Shown here: positions 17,659-25,950 of the stretch, in pieces
Layout: the number at the start of each line of letters is the position of its first letter
Numbering within the stretch: the stretch's first letter is position 1
Assembly (NCBI GenBank): GCA_016699165.1
Contig: CP064963.1
Span: 4,526,001 to 4,590,000 of the forward strand
Direction: 5' to 3'
Length of the DNA: 64,000 nt
Source of the DNA: Candidatus Melainabacteria bacterium
Lineage (GTDB): Bacteria; Cyanobacteriota; Vampirovibrionia; Obscuribacterales; Obscuribacteraceae
Notes under the pieces: model-generated
What the model saw: only the letters and a program-made list of their open reading frames with translations
Databases searched by the model: none
Told to the model about the DNA's origin: nothing
Made by a program: the position numbers and the translations under genes

Positions 17659-18457
17659 AGGAAACCTCCTTGCGATTCATTACAATGATCGCAATGAGAA
17701 GAGATAAACTAAGATTGGAAAAATAAGTAAATACCGCAAACCAACTTATCGATGCTGTATGAGCCAGAAATGAAAGATCAATATATGGAAAAGCAATTGA
17801 TTGAAGAGGCAGCGCCATTTCTTTGCAGATTGGAATAACAAATTCGCCCAGTTTGCGACCCAGCTCGCTACCATACGATGAGTGCAACAAATATGGCTCC
17901 ATATGAGCTATTTCAACAATTATGTTCGATACAAAACAAAATACAATCCACGCCGACAAGTTTATTGCACTTGGTAGAACGGAAGAAAACATGATAAATG
18001 TAGCTGATAGACCAAAACACATACTTACTCTCTCTACCGCTTGACACAGTGTATTGAAGTCAGGTACTACTCCTGGAAAAGCTGCCATGCCTGCTACTTG
18101 TTCAATCAAGAGTAAAATCAGACAAAGAGTTGATGATGCTACAGATAGTGCCAGCCAGCGAGTTAAAACATAACTATATCGTCTTATCGGTCTTGCAAAT
18201 AAGACAGACAAGATGCCTGATGAAACATTCTGACCTATGATACCAGTACCAAGCAAAGCTACACATGGAGCGGCTGTGTAAAAGACTGACGAAAAGGTCG
18301 CTTCATGAATTGGTGCGCTTACAAAAGAGACAGAAATGATTGCAAATCCAATCAGATACAAATAGCCCAAGACCATTATCGGGAGAAAAACCGGGTTATA
18401 CCGCCACTCTTCAATAGTTGCTTTGAAGAGTGCTTTGTTGATAACACTATCCTTCAT
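17645..18457 (-). CDS. ABC-2 type permease (module B)
   Basis: The 270-residue protein has about six membrane segments and the loop GQNVSSGILSVLFARPIRR, matching the equivalent loop of module A. Start is ATG 18457 with an AGGAGG site, overlapping the ATPase stop (ATGA). Length, topology and the order of neighbours are the same as for 13818-14603, supporting duplication of the whole set. The short extracytoplasmic loops suggest that substrate handling depends on the partner thioredoxin-fold protein, though this is speculation. Confidence 0.82.
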   Translation of the reverse strand: MKDSVINKALFKATIEEWRYNPVFLPIMVLGYLYLIGFAIISVSFVSAPIHEATFSSVFYTAAPCVALLGTGIIGQNVSSGILSVLFARPIRRYSYVLTRWLALSVASSTLCLILLLIEQVAGMAAFPGVVPDFNTLCQAVERVSMCFGLSATFIMFSSVLPSAINLSAWIVFCFVSNIIVEIAHMEPYLLHSSYGSELGRKLGEFVIPICKEMALPLQSIAFPYIDLSFLAHTASISWFAVFTYFSNLSLSLLIAIIVMNRKEVSYASK

Positions 18458-19503
18458 GCGTTTTCCTCCTTAAAATATCGCTCCAGGCGATTCGATTGGG
18501 GAATGACTTCCAGCACCGGATAATCTTTGCTTACAAGCAACTTAATTAACTGACAAAGGGCGTCGTTGTTATTAACTGAAAAATGTGCGACAAAATAATT
18601 TAGCTCTATCAATTGAGACTGACATTCAATGGCTAAGTCTTGGAGCGCTTCTTTGCTTGGCATGCGATTTAAATCGCTTACAAATTTTACGGCTATCTCG
18701 CGTTTGTGCGATTGTGTTTCAACCAGATCTTCTAGCGCTTCAAGCCTGCCACCTTTTACAAAAGCGACGCGGTCACAAATTTTTTCTACTTGATCCAATT
18801 GATGCGAGTTAATAACAATAGTCATGCCTTTGGCTTTGAGATCTTTGAGCACTTGTCTTATGGAAAGTACACCACCAGGATCGACACCGGATGCGGGTTC
18901 GTCCAGAAATAAATATTTAGGCTTGCCCACAAGTGCTTGAGCAAGACCAACTCGTTGCAACATTCCGCGCGAAAAATTGCCCACAGGCAAATCCCATTTT
19001 TTAGAATCAAGACCAACGGCTGTTAGTAAATCTTCAACTTCTTGTTCGCGTGTATTTTCAGGTTGGTATGCAAGTTCATGATGGTGCGTGACAAAACGTC
19101 TGGCGGTCATCCAGTTATCGAAATTGAGTCGCTCAGGCAAGTAACCAATTATCTCTTTTATGGGAAGAGAATTGGGCGGAAGCCCATCTATTAATATAGA
19201 CCCTGAGTCGGGTCGCAAAAAGCCAAGCAAACACCCCATCAATGTAGTTTTGCCTGCACCGTTTGGACCGATGATGCCCATTGCTTCGCCTGCCACGATA
19301 TCGAGGCTAAATTCTTTAAGGGCCACAACTTTGTGTTTGCTCTGACCAGCTTTTACATAGAGCTTTGGCGGATTGAATGTTTTGGAAACACAGTCAATTT
19401 TGATGCCACGTAGGCGATTGTCGCCTGGAATATTTAAATCCATTGGCGACGAATCTGTGAGTAGTGTGCTCGCTTCGACTCCGGGTGCATCAATCTGTGA
19501 CAT
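18454..19503 (-). CDS. ABC-2 transporter ATPase (module B)
   Basis: The 349-residue ATPase has Walker A GPNGAGKTTLMGCLLGFLRP identical to that of module A, signature GNFSRGMLQRVGLAQALVG, Walker B YLFLDEPASGVDP and H-loop NSHQLDQVEK. Its C-terminus ends VIPQSNRLERYFKEENA, again like module A. It starts at ATG 19503, about 95 bases after the end of the choloylglycine-hydrolase-family gene, so module B probably has its own promoter or reads through. It leads the order ATPase, permease, thioredoxin-fold protein, kinase. Confidence 0.9.
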   Translation of the reverse strand: MSQIDAPGVEASTLLTDSSPMDLNIPGDNRLRGIKIDCVSKTFNPPKLYVKAGQSKHKVVALKEFSLDIVAGEAMGIIGPNGAGKTTLMGCLLGFLRPDSGSILIDGLPPNSLPIKEIIGYLPERLNFDNWMTARRFVTHHHELAYQPENTREQEVEDLLTAVGLDSKKWDLPVGNFSRGMLQRVGLAQALVGKPKYLFLDEPASGVDPGGVLSIRQVLKDLKAKGMTIVINSHQLDQVEKICDRVAFVKGGRLEALEDLVETQSHKREIAVKFVSDLNRMPSKEALQDLAIECQSQLIELNYFVAHFSVNNNDALCQLIKLLVSKDYPVLEVIPQSNRLERYFKEENA

Positions 19504-19575
19504 GACGATACGACCATGCTAGAAAGCCCCAAACACTATGACTTACCCGCCCACTTGGCAACCTAAACATTAAAT

Positions 19576-19593
19576 GGGTTCAGTCTGAGACCC
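19576..19593 (-). terminator. Possible terminator after the caspase/Ntn-hydrolase operon
   Basis: Read on the minus strand, GGGTCTCAGACTGAACCC can form a seven-pair stem with one bulged base and a three-base loop, followed by a T-rich but imperfect stretch (ATTTAATGTTT). It sits just after the stop at 19599 and before the ATPase start at 19503, where a terminator would be expected. The tail is weak, so this is tentative. Confidence 0.4.
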
Positions 19594-19598
19594 TTTAT

Positions 19599-20630
19599 CT
19601 ATTTAATTGCAACAGGCTCCATTTTCTTTTGACTGGCGCATTCATTCAAACCCAGACTGCGCAAAGACAAATTTTCGTAACTGCGGTAATAAAGCTTTTT
19701 ATTCTTCAAGTCTTTCACCAACGCCCATTGAGAATAGTCGCTATAACCAGTCGACTTATCTCTGATGTCGCCTTTGGGAATGTCGACTGCATTCAATATG
19801 TGTTGAGCCTGAATCAATGCATCTTCAGAAGTTTTTGCCGGGTCCGCATATGTGAGCATGCAAGATGTTCGCACAAAGCGCGATGGCGGTGTCCAATCTC
19901 CTGGTATGCCAACAAAGCCACCACCCTGTCCGTTTGGCGAAATGACCGCACCTCGCACATGGAGCGGAGTCGGGGTGTCAGGAGTTAATGAAATGTAATT
20001 AGATAAGTTGGTTATATGCCAGGGAAAATCAGGCGTGTTAGTCAAAACACTATTTGGATTGTCGTGACAAAATATTTGACCATCCAAAAATTCGACCACC
20101 AAATTTTTTCCGGTAGCATCGTGCAAAGCTAGATGAACAGAAGGATTTAGCGGCCATTTCGGATTGGCTGCGCCCCAAATTTTTGTTGATTGCAAATCAT
20201 GCTCGACTTCGGCCACTGTCTTAAAATTACCAAGAATATAAAATCCAAGATCAAAAACAGAAACTGCATTTGCTGCTTCTTTTTCGCTAACAGTTTGATA
20301 TACAGCTGGCGGATACCAGAGCATTCCCATCGATAAACCCTGATCGTTTAGCCCGTCAATGACCAGATCTTGTTTATAAGCGTCAATTCCAAAATAAGCA
20401 TATTTGGAAGTCCATTCTTTGCCTGTTTTGTCTCCAGGCGCAGTAGATGCGCGTTTTTGTCCGGCTGGATAATAGTTTATTCGCGAGCCTAAATCGTCAC
20501 CCCACTCCATTGAGCGTCCTACCACTATGTCACCGTCTTTAGAGGCGATGGCAAAATCTGTACAAGCAAATGCCGATTGCACTTGCACCACAGATAGTGC
20601 TAGTAAAAAAGCAAAGAGACGTTTCTTCAT
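19599..20630 (-). CDS. Secreted choloylglycine-hydrolase-family Ntn enzyme
   Basis: The 343-residue protein is an Ntn hydrolase of the linear-amide class (penicillin V acylase, bile salt hydrolase, N-acylethanolamine amidase). The signal peptide (1-22, ending SAFA) would be cleaved just before Cys23, the N-terminal nucleophile (CTDFAIAS), so export itself may generate the active site. Other family landmarks are GRSMEWGDD, LTNTPDFPWHITNL and SRFVRTSCM. Likely reactions are hydrolysis of amides such as N-acyl amino acids, acyl-homoserine lactones or penicillin V. It is coupled by ATGA to the caspase-like gene, so it may act in the same extracytoplasmic process. Confidence 0.87.
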   Translation of the reverse strand: MKKRLFAFLLALSVVQVQSAFACTDFAIASKDGDIVVGRSMEWGDDLGSRINYYPAGQKRASTAPGDKTGKEWTSKYAYFGIDAYKQDLVIDGLNDQGLSMGMLWYPPAVYQTVSEKEAANAVSVFDLGFYILGNFKTVAEVEHDLQSTKIWGAANPKWPLNPSVHLALHDATGKNLVVEFLDGQIFCHDNPNSVLTNTPDFPWHITNLSNYISLTPDTPTPLHVRGAVISPNGQGGGFVGIPGDWTPPSRFVRTSCMLTYADPAKTSEDALIQAQHILNAVDIPKGDIRDKSTGYSDYSQWALVKDLKNKKLYYRSYENLSLRSLGLNECASQKKMEPVAIK

Positions 20631-23098
20631 TTGTTGTTTACCTTGTCTTTTGGTTGACTTTCAAGGGGAACGGCAATCATTACATTGTCGCCTTCCCAGA
20701 GTGATGTATCGAGTATAGGAGTTTGACGCTCGCCACGATCTGTCATTACCTCTGATTCGACTTTATCTTTTATATAGTCATAGGCTTGAACCAGAGTAGT
20801 CTTGTCGCCTTGTGAAACTAAGCCTTCTATGAGCCGTTTGGTGAAAACGCTATTTGGATATTTTTTCGATTCCCACGATACTTGATCGGCTAAGCTCGAA
20901 CATAAAATTGATTGTCCAGCACCAAATGTGACATTGCGCATATTGATACCAGGCTCTCTGAACAAAGTCTTCTCACCTTGACGCGCAGCGCCGCTGTGAC
21001 ACACATCTAGAACTAGGACAATTCTATCTGAGCGAACTTCGTCTTTAATTATTTGAGACAACCACTGCATCGGTATGCCAGTTGCAAGCAGTGAATTTTT
21101 ATTGGTATCAAATGCCACCAGAAAATTATTCTTGTTTGCTTCTTCTTTGGCTGGACTGCCGTGGCTTGAAACATAAATAATAACCAAATCGTTTGAGTTG
21201 GCCTTACTACCTAGCCATTTTTTACCTAACGCATCGATAATGCCCTGACGAGTTGCATGCTCGTCTGTAAGTAACTTGACGTTATCTGCTTTGAAGTTAC
21301 CGCGAGTAGTGAGAAAATTAGCAAAGTCTGTGGCATCTTTTGCAGCGTATCGTAAATTGATACTTTTATCTTCGAAATTGCTTATGCCAACTACCAGAGC
21401 ATATTTATTGCCGACCGGCTTGAATGGACGCTCAACTACACGTTGATTGTTTTTGAAAGCCTCAGTTACTTCGTTAGAATATTTATTTCCAGGCAACGTC
21501 GCTTTGATTTTTTCAGCTTTTGCTTCGGCCTCTTTTGCATTGGCTGTGTCTTTCATAAGGGTGTAGACATTTGCAATGGCGCTTAAATCTTTTGCAACAG
21601 TGGTGCTATTTGCGCCAAGTTCTTTTTCGTCAATTGCAAGCGCTTTCTTGTACATTGCAAGCGCTTCTTTGTATTTGTTTTGTTTTACAGTAAGCGATGC
21701 CACTTCGCGCAGACCTTCAGCATAGCGAACGCTTGTAGCACCAAAGTTTTTCTCAAGCGATGCAAGTGCTCTTTGAGACATGGGAATAGCTTCGGCTATT
21801 TTATTTTGCTTTTCATAAACTTCGGTCAACTCACGCACAATATCTGTGATGTCGGCGTGGTCTGGTTTGAATTTGCGCTCTGCATATTTAAGTGCTTTAT
21901 TGAGAGTCGTCTCTGCTAATTCTAGCTTGTCTTCATCGGTATAAAGCGAGCCGAGATTTTTCAGCGTGCGAATTGATTTGGGATTATCGATTCCATAAAC
22001 ACGCTCGCGAATCGAAAGACATTCTTTGAGCAGTGGCTCTGCATCTGTGTATTTGCCTTCACTTGCATAAATGGTGGCAAGACAATTTAAACTGGCTGCA
22101 TACTCGCCATGTTTTTTGCCAAAGATTTTTTCGCGCAACTCAAGTGCTTTCTTGCACATCTCTTCAGCTTGGCTGTATTTGCCTTGTTCTTCATATAGAA
22201 ATGCAAGCTCGTGCCAAATTTTAGCTTTACCTGGAAATTCAGGATTAGGTTGACGCTCATAAATTGCAAGGGCGTCGTTGTACAGTGTTTCGGCTTCTTT
22301 GTAGCGACCAAGTCTTGTGTATAATTCGCCAAGATTCTGCATGGCACCGGCATAATATGGATGATTCTTGCCGATTGATGTTGCCGCTTCGCTTATGGCT
22401 TGTTTGAAATATTGCTCGGATAATTTGTAATTGCCTTCAAGTCTATTCACTTCACCCATGTGGTGCAGGCAGACTGCGTAAAACATTGTCGCTTTTGATT
22501 CGGGCGTCTTAAAAGTGGAAAGTGCATGTTCTAACACTTCGCGCGATTCTTTGTATTTGCCCCAATCGTAATAAAGTTGTCCTAAGTTCAACCAGCCAAT
22601 TGCCACATTGGGACTGGTTTTTCCGTATAGTTTTTCGCCTACTTCAATTGCCTGTTTATAAAAAGTTTCCGCTTCGTCCATGCGGCTTAAACTGGCATAG
22701 AGAGCCGCAAAGTTGTTCATCACCATAGCCATGTTGGCCGATTCAGAGCCCATGGCTGGGTCTTTTTCGATGGCTTCAAGCGCGTCTTTGCAATATTTTT
22801 CCGCTTCGGTATATTTGCCTTGATTCATCGCGATTGTGGAAAGGTCAATCAAGCCTCGCACAAGCATCACGTTATCGCCTTTGGGTCCTTTGGCTTCTTT
22901 CATCGCTTCATTGCAAAGGCGCTCTGCTTCTTCGTAGCGCGCTTCGTTATAAGCTTTTTCACCACTTGTGATGAAATTCAAAAAAATGGTGTTCTTGCTA
23001 GCTGGTTTTTCTTCAGCGTAAACGCTTATGCAAAGCGGACCTGAAGCAATAAACGATATAGTCAATGCTAGGGCAAGAATATTTTTTTTCAGTTTCAT
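20627..23098 (-). CDS. Secreted TPR repeat protein with C-terminal caspase-like (C14) protease
   Basis: The 823-residue protein has a signal peptide (ending LCISVYAEE), then about ten TPR units of the kinesin-light-chain/NPHP3 type (YxxAExxYxxALxIxE pattern, about residues 35-530), then a caspase-like domain from NKYALVVGISNFEDKSINLR (about 567) to about 790. The catalytic pair is visible: H646 in VSSHGSP and C700 in LDVCHSGA. The protein is probably an extracytoplasmic cysteine protease whose TPR region binds a partner. It overlaps both neighbours (TAATG upstream, ATGA downstream), an operon with a Q/K-rich secreted protein and an Ntn hydrolase. Confidence 0.88.
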   Translation of the reverse strand: MKLKKNILALALTISFIASGPLCISVYAEEKPASKNTIFLNFITSGEKAYNEARYEEAERLCNEAMKEAKGPKGDNVMLVRGLIDLSTIAMNQGKYTEAEKYCKDALEAIEKDPAMGSESANMAMVMNNFAALYASLSRMDEAETFYKQAIEVGEKLYGKTSPNVAIGWLNLGQLYYDWGKYKESREVLEHALSTFKTPESKATMFYAVCLHHMGEVNRLEGNYKLSEQYFKQAISEAATSIGKNHPYYAGAMQNLGELYTRLGRYKEAETLYNDALAIYERQPNPEFPGKAKIWHELAFLYEEQGKYSQAEEMCKKALELREKIFGKKHGEYAASLNCLATIYASEGKYTDAEPLLKECLSIRERVYGIDNPKSIRTLKNLGSLYTDEDKLELAETTLNKALKYAERKFKPDHADITDIVRELTEVYEKQNKIAEAIPMSQRALASLEKNFGATSVRYAEGLREVASLTVKQNKYKEALAMYKKALAIDEKELGANSTTVAKDLSAIANVYTLMKDTANAKEAEAKAEKIKATLPGNKYSNEVTEAFKNNQRVVERPFKPVGNKYALVVGISNFEDKSINLRYAAKDATDFANFLTTRGNFKADNVKLLTDEHATRQGIIDALGKKWLGSKANSNDLVIIYVSSHGSPAKEEANKNNFLVAFDTNKNSLLATGIPMQWLSQIIKDEVRSDRIVLVLDVCHSGAARQGEKTLFREPGINMRNVTFGAGQSILCSSLADQVSWESKKYPNSVFTKRLIEGLVSQGDKTTLVQAYDYIKDKVESEVMTDRGERQTPILDTSLWEGDNVMIAVPLESQPKDKVNNK

Positions 23099-23703
23099 TA
23101 GTCAGCGCCTGATTCTTTGCGAATATCTTGCAAGTCGGATTTATTCTTTTGAATCGCCGGACGTTGTTCGCCAAGCTTCTCGACCATTTGTTTTTCATAG
23201 TCGAGCTGTTGATTTTCCACTTTTTGCTCAAGTGCTTGTTTTTCTTGACGCACTTCGCGCTTTTCTTCAGACTTCATTTCTTTTTTCAGTTTATTTGGGT
23301 TTTGAGCACCATCAGCGCCTTTTGCCCACTTGGCTCCAAGTGTGTTTGAGCCATTAACATTTTTAGAACCGCCAGACTGAGCAGCTTGAATTTGATTGCT
23401 GTTTTCGTTCAACTGTGATTCGACAGTTTTTAAGTCTTCGGGTTTTAACGATACACCATTAGAAGCCTTCTTCGCATCGACATCTCTTTGTATGTCTGCC
23501 ACATTTGCTTTGAGCGAATCGGCTTGATCTTGCGTGAGACTGCCACTCTTGAGTGCAGTATCTATGCGCGAGTACTGTCTTTTTATCCTTGCATCAGGAC
23601 TCATTGGACCTTTAGCTGCCATTGCCACATCGCCAAGCGAACAAAGAGCGATACTTGCTGCTAGTGCCAGAAATAGTTTATTTTTAGTTTCAGTTTTAGC
23701 CAC
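23098..23703 (-). CDS. Secreted Gln/Lys/Glu-rich protein
   Basis: The 201-residue protein starts at GTG 23703 with a good AGGAG site. After a signal peptide (LFLALAASIALCSLGDVAMA) it is highly charged and helical, with a predicted coiled coil rich in Q, K and E (about residues 130-185, e.g. EEKREVRQEKQALEQKVENQ). The first part resembles bacterial periplasmic helical proteins with D/Q-rich repeats (LTQDQADSLKANVADIQRDV). No family assigned. Its stop overlaps the start of the caspase-like gene as TAATG, so it could be a scaffold, inhibitor or substrate of that protease; this is inference from coupling only. Confidence 0.6.
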   Translation of the reverse strand: MAKTETKNKLFLALAASIALCSLGDVAMAAKGPMSPDARIKRQYSRIDTALKSGSLTQDQADSLKANVADIQRDVDAKKASNGVSLKPEDLKTVESQLNENSNQIQAAQSGGSKNVNGSNTLGAKWAKGADGAQNPNKLKKEMKSEEKREVRQEKQALEQKVENQQLDYEKQMVEKLGEQRPAIQKNKSDLQDIRKESGAD

Positions 23704-23779
23704 AGACCAACTCCTACGCCACTTGACTTGAATCTAGAACATACCCAGAATCTTTGTTTAATTTATCAAATTATGTCTG

Positions 23780-24748
23780 TTATTTCAGGCTCGAAACGAA
23801 TTTAATCAGACCTGCAAGTAACCCCGAATCGGAGTACTCATAAACGTCGTTATGACCAGCCTGTGGCACTGAGAGCAAAGTCTTTTGCTCGGTTGCGGCG
23901 GCATAAAGTTCTTTGGCATAAGTGAAAGGCAAGGTGGAGTCTTTCTCGCCATGGATAATTAAAAGAGGCGGATGCTCTTTTTTGACATAACTCAAATTGT
24001 CGAGAGCTGGCACGCACAAGGGAAAAACAAAATCTGGCAGAGTATTCAGGAAAAATAAATGGTCTTTGGCAGCGCGACAAAGGCTTGTGAAGGGCGATTG
24101 CAAAATCACTGCTTTGCATGCAACTTGTTGTGCAAGGTCCGAAGTGACGCCGCATCCAATCGATTCGCCATACAAAATAATTTGCTCAGGCTTGTAATGC
24201 AAACCAGTAATTAGATAATCGTAGGCAGAGCGCGCATCGGGGACTAAATTTTTGAGATGAGCCTCACCCTGGCTTTCGCCATAACCCCTGTAGTCATAAA
24301 GAAAGACCGAGGTTCCGGCAAAGAGCAAATATGCCGCAATTCCCACTCGACATTCTACATTGGAGGCGTTGCCGTGGCTTACAAGCACGACTGGCGCATC
24401 TTTTTTGGCACTATTCAAAAAGTACCATCCGACAAGATTCTTGCCGTCTTTGGCAGGAAACTTGACCTCTTTGGCTGTCACATTAAACTTGGTTTTCATG
24501 AACGCCAAAATTTTGTCTTTGTCGGTCAAGTCTGAGCTGGGAAAGAGTGCCAGCTTATCGGCAAAAAAGTAGAGACTAACGACAGCTATCACTACGTATA
24601 AGCAATAGAGTTGCGCCAGACCCTTCAGAAGGTTTTTCCAGTTGTATGGATTGTTCGGATTTTTTGCTTTTGGTTCAGCTGATTTTTCAGTATTCAAGAT
24701 AGCTTTACCTATATAATTTTGCGTTCTAGTATCGAGAGTTGGAAGCAA
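23780..24748 (-). CDS. Membrane-anchored alpha/beta hydrolase
   Basis: The 322-residue protein has one N-terminal membrane anchor (about 46-66, AQLYCLYVVIAVVSLYFFAD) and an alpha/beta hydrolase domain of the ABHD13/17, Bem46-like type. The triad is visible: Ser in LYGESIGCG, Asp in IHGEKDSTLP, His in AGHNDVYE. The oxyanion region is VLVSHGNASN. It is probably a serine esterase, lipase or peptidase facing one side of the membrane. The start is uncertain: a TTG at 24748 gives the full frame but has no ribosome site. It diverges, with only 21 bases between, from the small coupled gene at 24770. Confidence 0.85.
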   Translation of the reverse strand: MLPTLDTRTQNYIGKAILNTEKSAEPKAKNPNNPYNWKNLLKGLAQLYCLYVVIAVVSLYFFADKLALFPSSDLTDKDKILAFMKTKFNVTAKEVKFPAKDGKNLVGWYFLNSAKKDAPVVLVSHGNASNVECRVGIAAYLLFAGTSVFLYDYRGYGESQGEAHLKNLVPDARSAYDYLITGLHYKPEQIILYGESIGCGVTSDLAQQVACKAVILQSPFTSLCRAAKDHLFFLNTLPDFVFPLCVPALDNLSYVKKEHPPLLIIHGEKDSTLPFTYAKELYAAATEQKTLLSVPQAGHNDVYEYSDSGLLAGLIKFVSSLK

Positions 24749-24769
24749 ATTAATTCAGGGGAGTTGTTT

Positions 24770-24898
24770 ATGTACAAACCAGTTGTCGCAGTTTCACTCG
24801 CCTTACTAATTCAAGCATGTTCTATGGCATCCGCAACGGCCCAAAATGTCGGCGATAGAATTTTGGCACACGAAACAGTAGATGCCATTCTGCGCTAA
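24770..24898 (+). CDS. Small secreted or lipoprotein-like peptide coupled to an RCK gene
   Basis: A 42-residue gene not obvious from long-ORF searches. It begins at ATG 24770 after a strong AGGGGAG site (24757-24763), encodes a hydrophobic segment (PVVAVSLALLIQACSMASA) with a lipobox-like IQAC, and a short polar end (RILAHETVDAILR). Its stop and the next ATG overlap as TAATG, which would couple its translation to that of the RCK-domain protein. The ribosome site and the overlap are direct evidence that it is translated; function is unknown, a leader or a channel-associated peptide being two options. Confidence 0.55.
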   Translation: MYKPVVAVSLALLIQACSMASATAQNVGDRILAHETVDAILR

Positions 24899-25941
24899 TG
24901 AATAAAATGGTCGGTCAACAACTTCGCCTGCTTGGCATTTTTTTTAGAGGGTTCACTACCTTTATTATTGTTGCGGTATCGGCGTTTTTGTTATCTACTG
25001 TGCTTCTGTATAACGTTTATCCACGCGCTGACCTTCCACCGCATCAGCAGAGTTATTTGAGCATTGCATACGATGTGATGCTCATGACCTTTTTTGAGCA
25101 GCCCATTCCGTTTGTGGATGACTGGCGTTTGGTGCCTGTATTTTTTGGATTGCCGATACTAGGCTTATTAGTTATCGCAGACGGAGTAGTAAAGCTCGGT
25201 CACCTTATTTTGCAAAGACAAAATTTCACAAGGGAGTGGCAAGAAATGATTGCCGAATCATACGAAAATCACATCATAGTCTGCGGCTTAGGTAATGTCG
25301 GTCAACGTGTTGCCGACTATCTTTTGAGCTTTGGAGAGCAACTTGTTTGCATCGAGCGCAAGGTTGATTTTTATGCAAGTGCAGAGTTTGAAAAACGCAA
25401 AGTCCCGGTGATTATTGGAGATTCGAGTAACCCAACCTTGCTTGAAAAAGCTAACGTCAAGAAAGCCAAAGCGATAATGGTCTTGACCGATCAGGATCTG
25501 GCAAACTTAGATACAGCGTTGACCGCAAAAAATATGGCACCAAAAATTCGAGTAGTGATGCGCATGTTTGATCAATCTCTTGCTGACAAAGTAAAACAAT
25601 CTTTCGACATAGATAGTGTCTTTAGCGCATCAGCCCTGTCAGCTCCAGTGTTTGCACAAGCAGCATTGAGCGACAGCATTTTGTCTTCATTTTCTTTTGG
25701 AGATAAGTTAATCAATGCCTTTCAATTAGAGATAAAAGAAGGCAGTCATTTCATCAACGAAAAGATCGATGACGTAAGACGTAAGCACGAAGCAACTATT
25801 ATTATGCACCAGCGTCAAAAAGATGTTGACTGGAACCCGCCACCAAATCTGGTTCTGGCAAGTGGTGACAAATTATTGATTGTGACCGACCGAGAGAATC
25901 TTCCTGCCCTGCTTTCCGCTGAGCAAGGGATTAAAGTTTAA
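24898..25941 (+). CDS. TrkA/RCK-domain membrane protein (potassium channel-like)
   Basis: The 347-residue protein has two membrane segments (about 14-38 and 72-95), a short periplasmic stretch between them, then an RCK-N (TrkA-N) Rossmann domain with the nucleotide loop IIVCGLGNVGQRVADYL and a C-terminal RCK-C-type domain ending with a conserved LASGDKLLIVTD. The order membrane segments then RCK is that of prokaryotic potassium channels such as MthK, but I see no TVGYG-like selectivity filter between the helices. It may be a ligand-binding regulator or a channel with an altered filter. It starts inside the stop of the small gene at 24770. Confidence 0.8.
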   Translation: MNKMVGQQLRLLGIFFRGFTTFIIVAVSAFLLSTVLLYNVYPRADLPPHQQSYLSIAYDVMLMTFFEQPIPFVDDWRLVPVFFGLPILGLLVIADGVVKLGHLILQRQNFTREWQEMIAESYENHIIVCGLGNVGQRVADYLLSFGEQLVCIERKVDFYASAEFEKRKVPVIIGDSSNPTLLEKANVKKAKAIMVLTDQDLANLDTALTAKNMAPKIRVVMRMFDQSLADKVKQSFDIDSVFSASALSAPVFAQAALSDSILSSFSFGDKLINAFQLEIKEGSHFINEKIDDVRRKHEATIIMHQRQKDVDWNPPPNLVLASGDKLLIVTDRENLPALLSAEQGIKV

Positions 25942-25950
25942 CTTCGTCGA

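Noticed and set aside
24712..24717. TATAAT upstream of the small gene at 24770 as a promoter
   Set aside because: No -35 element lies at a suitable distance; the nearest candidate is 21 bases away.
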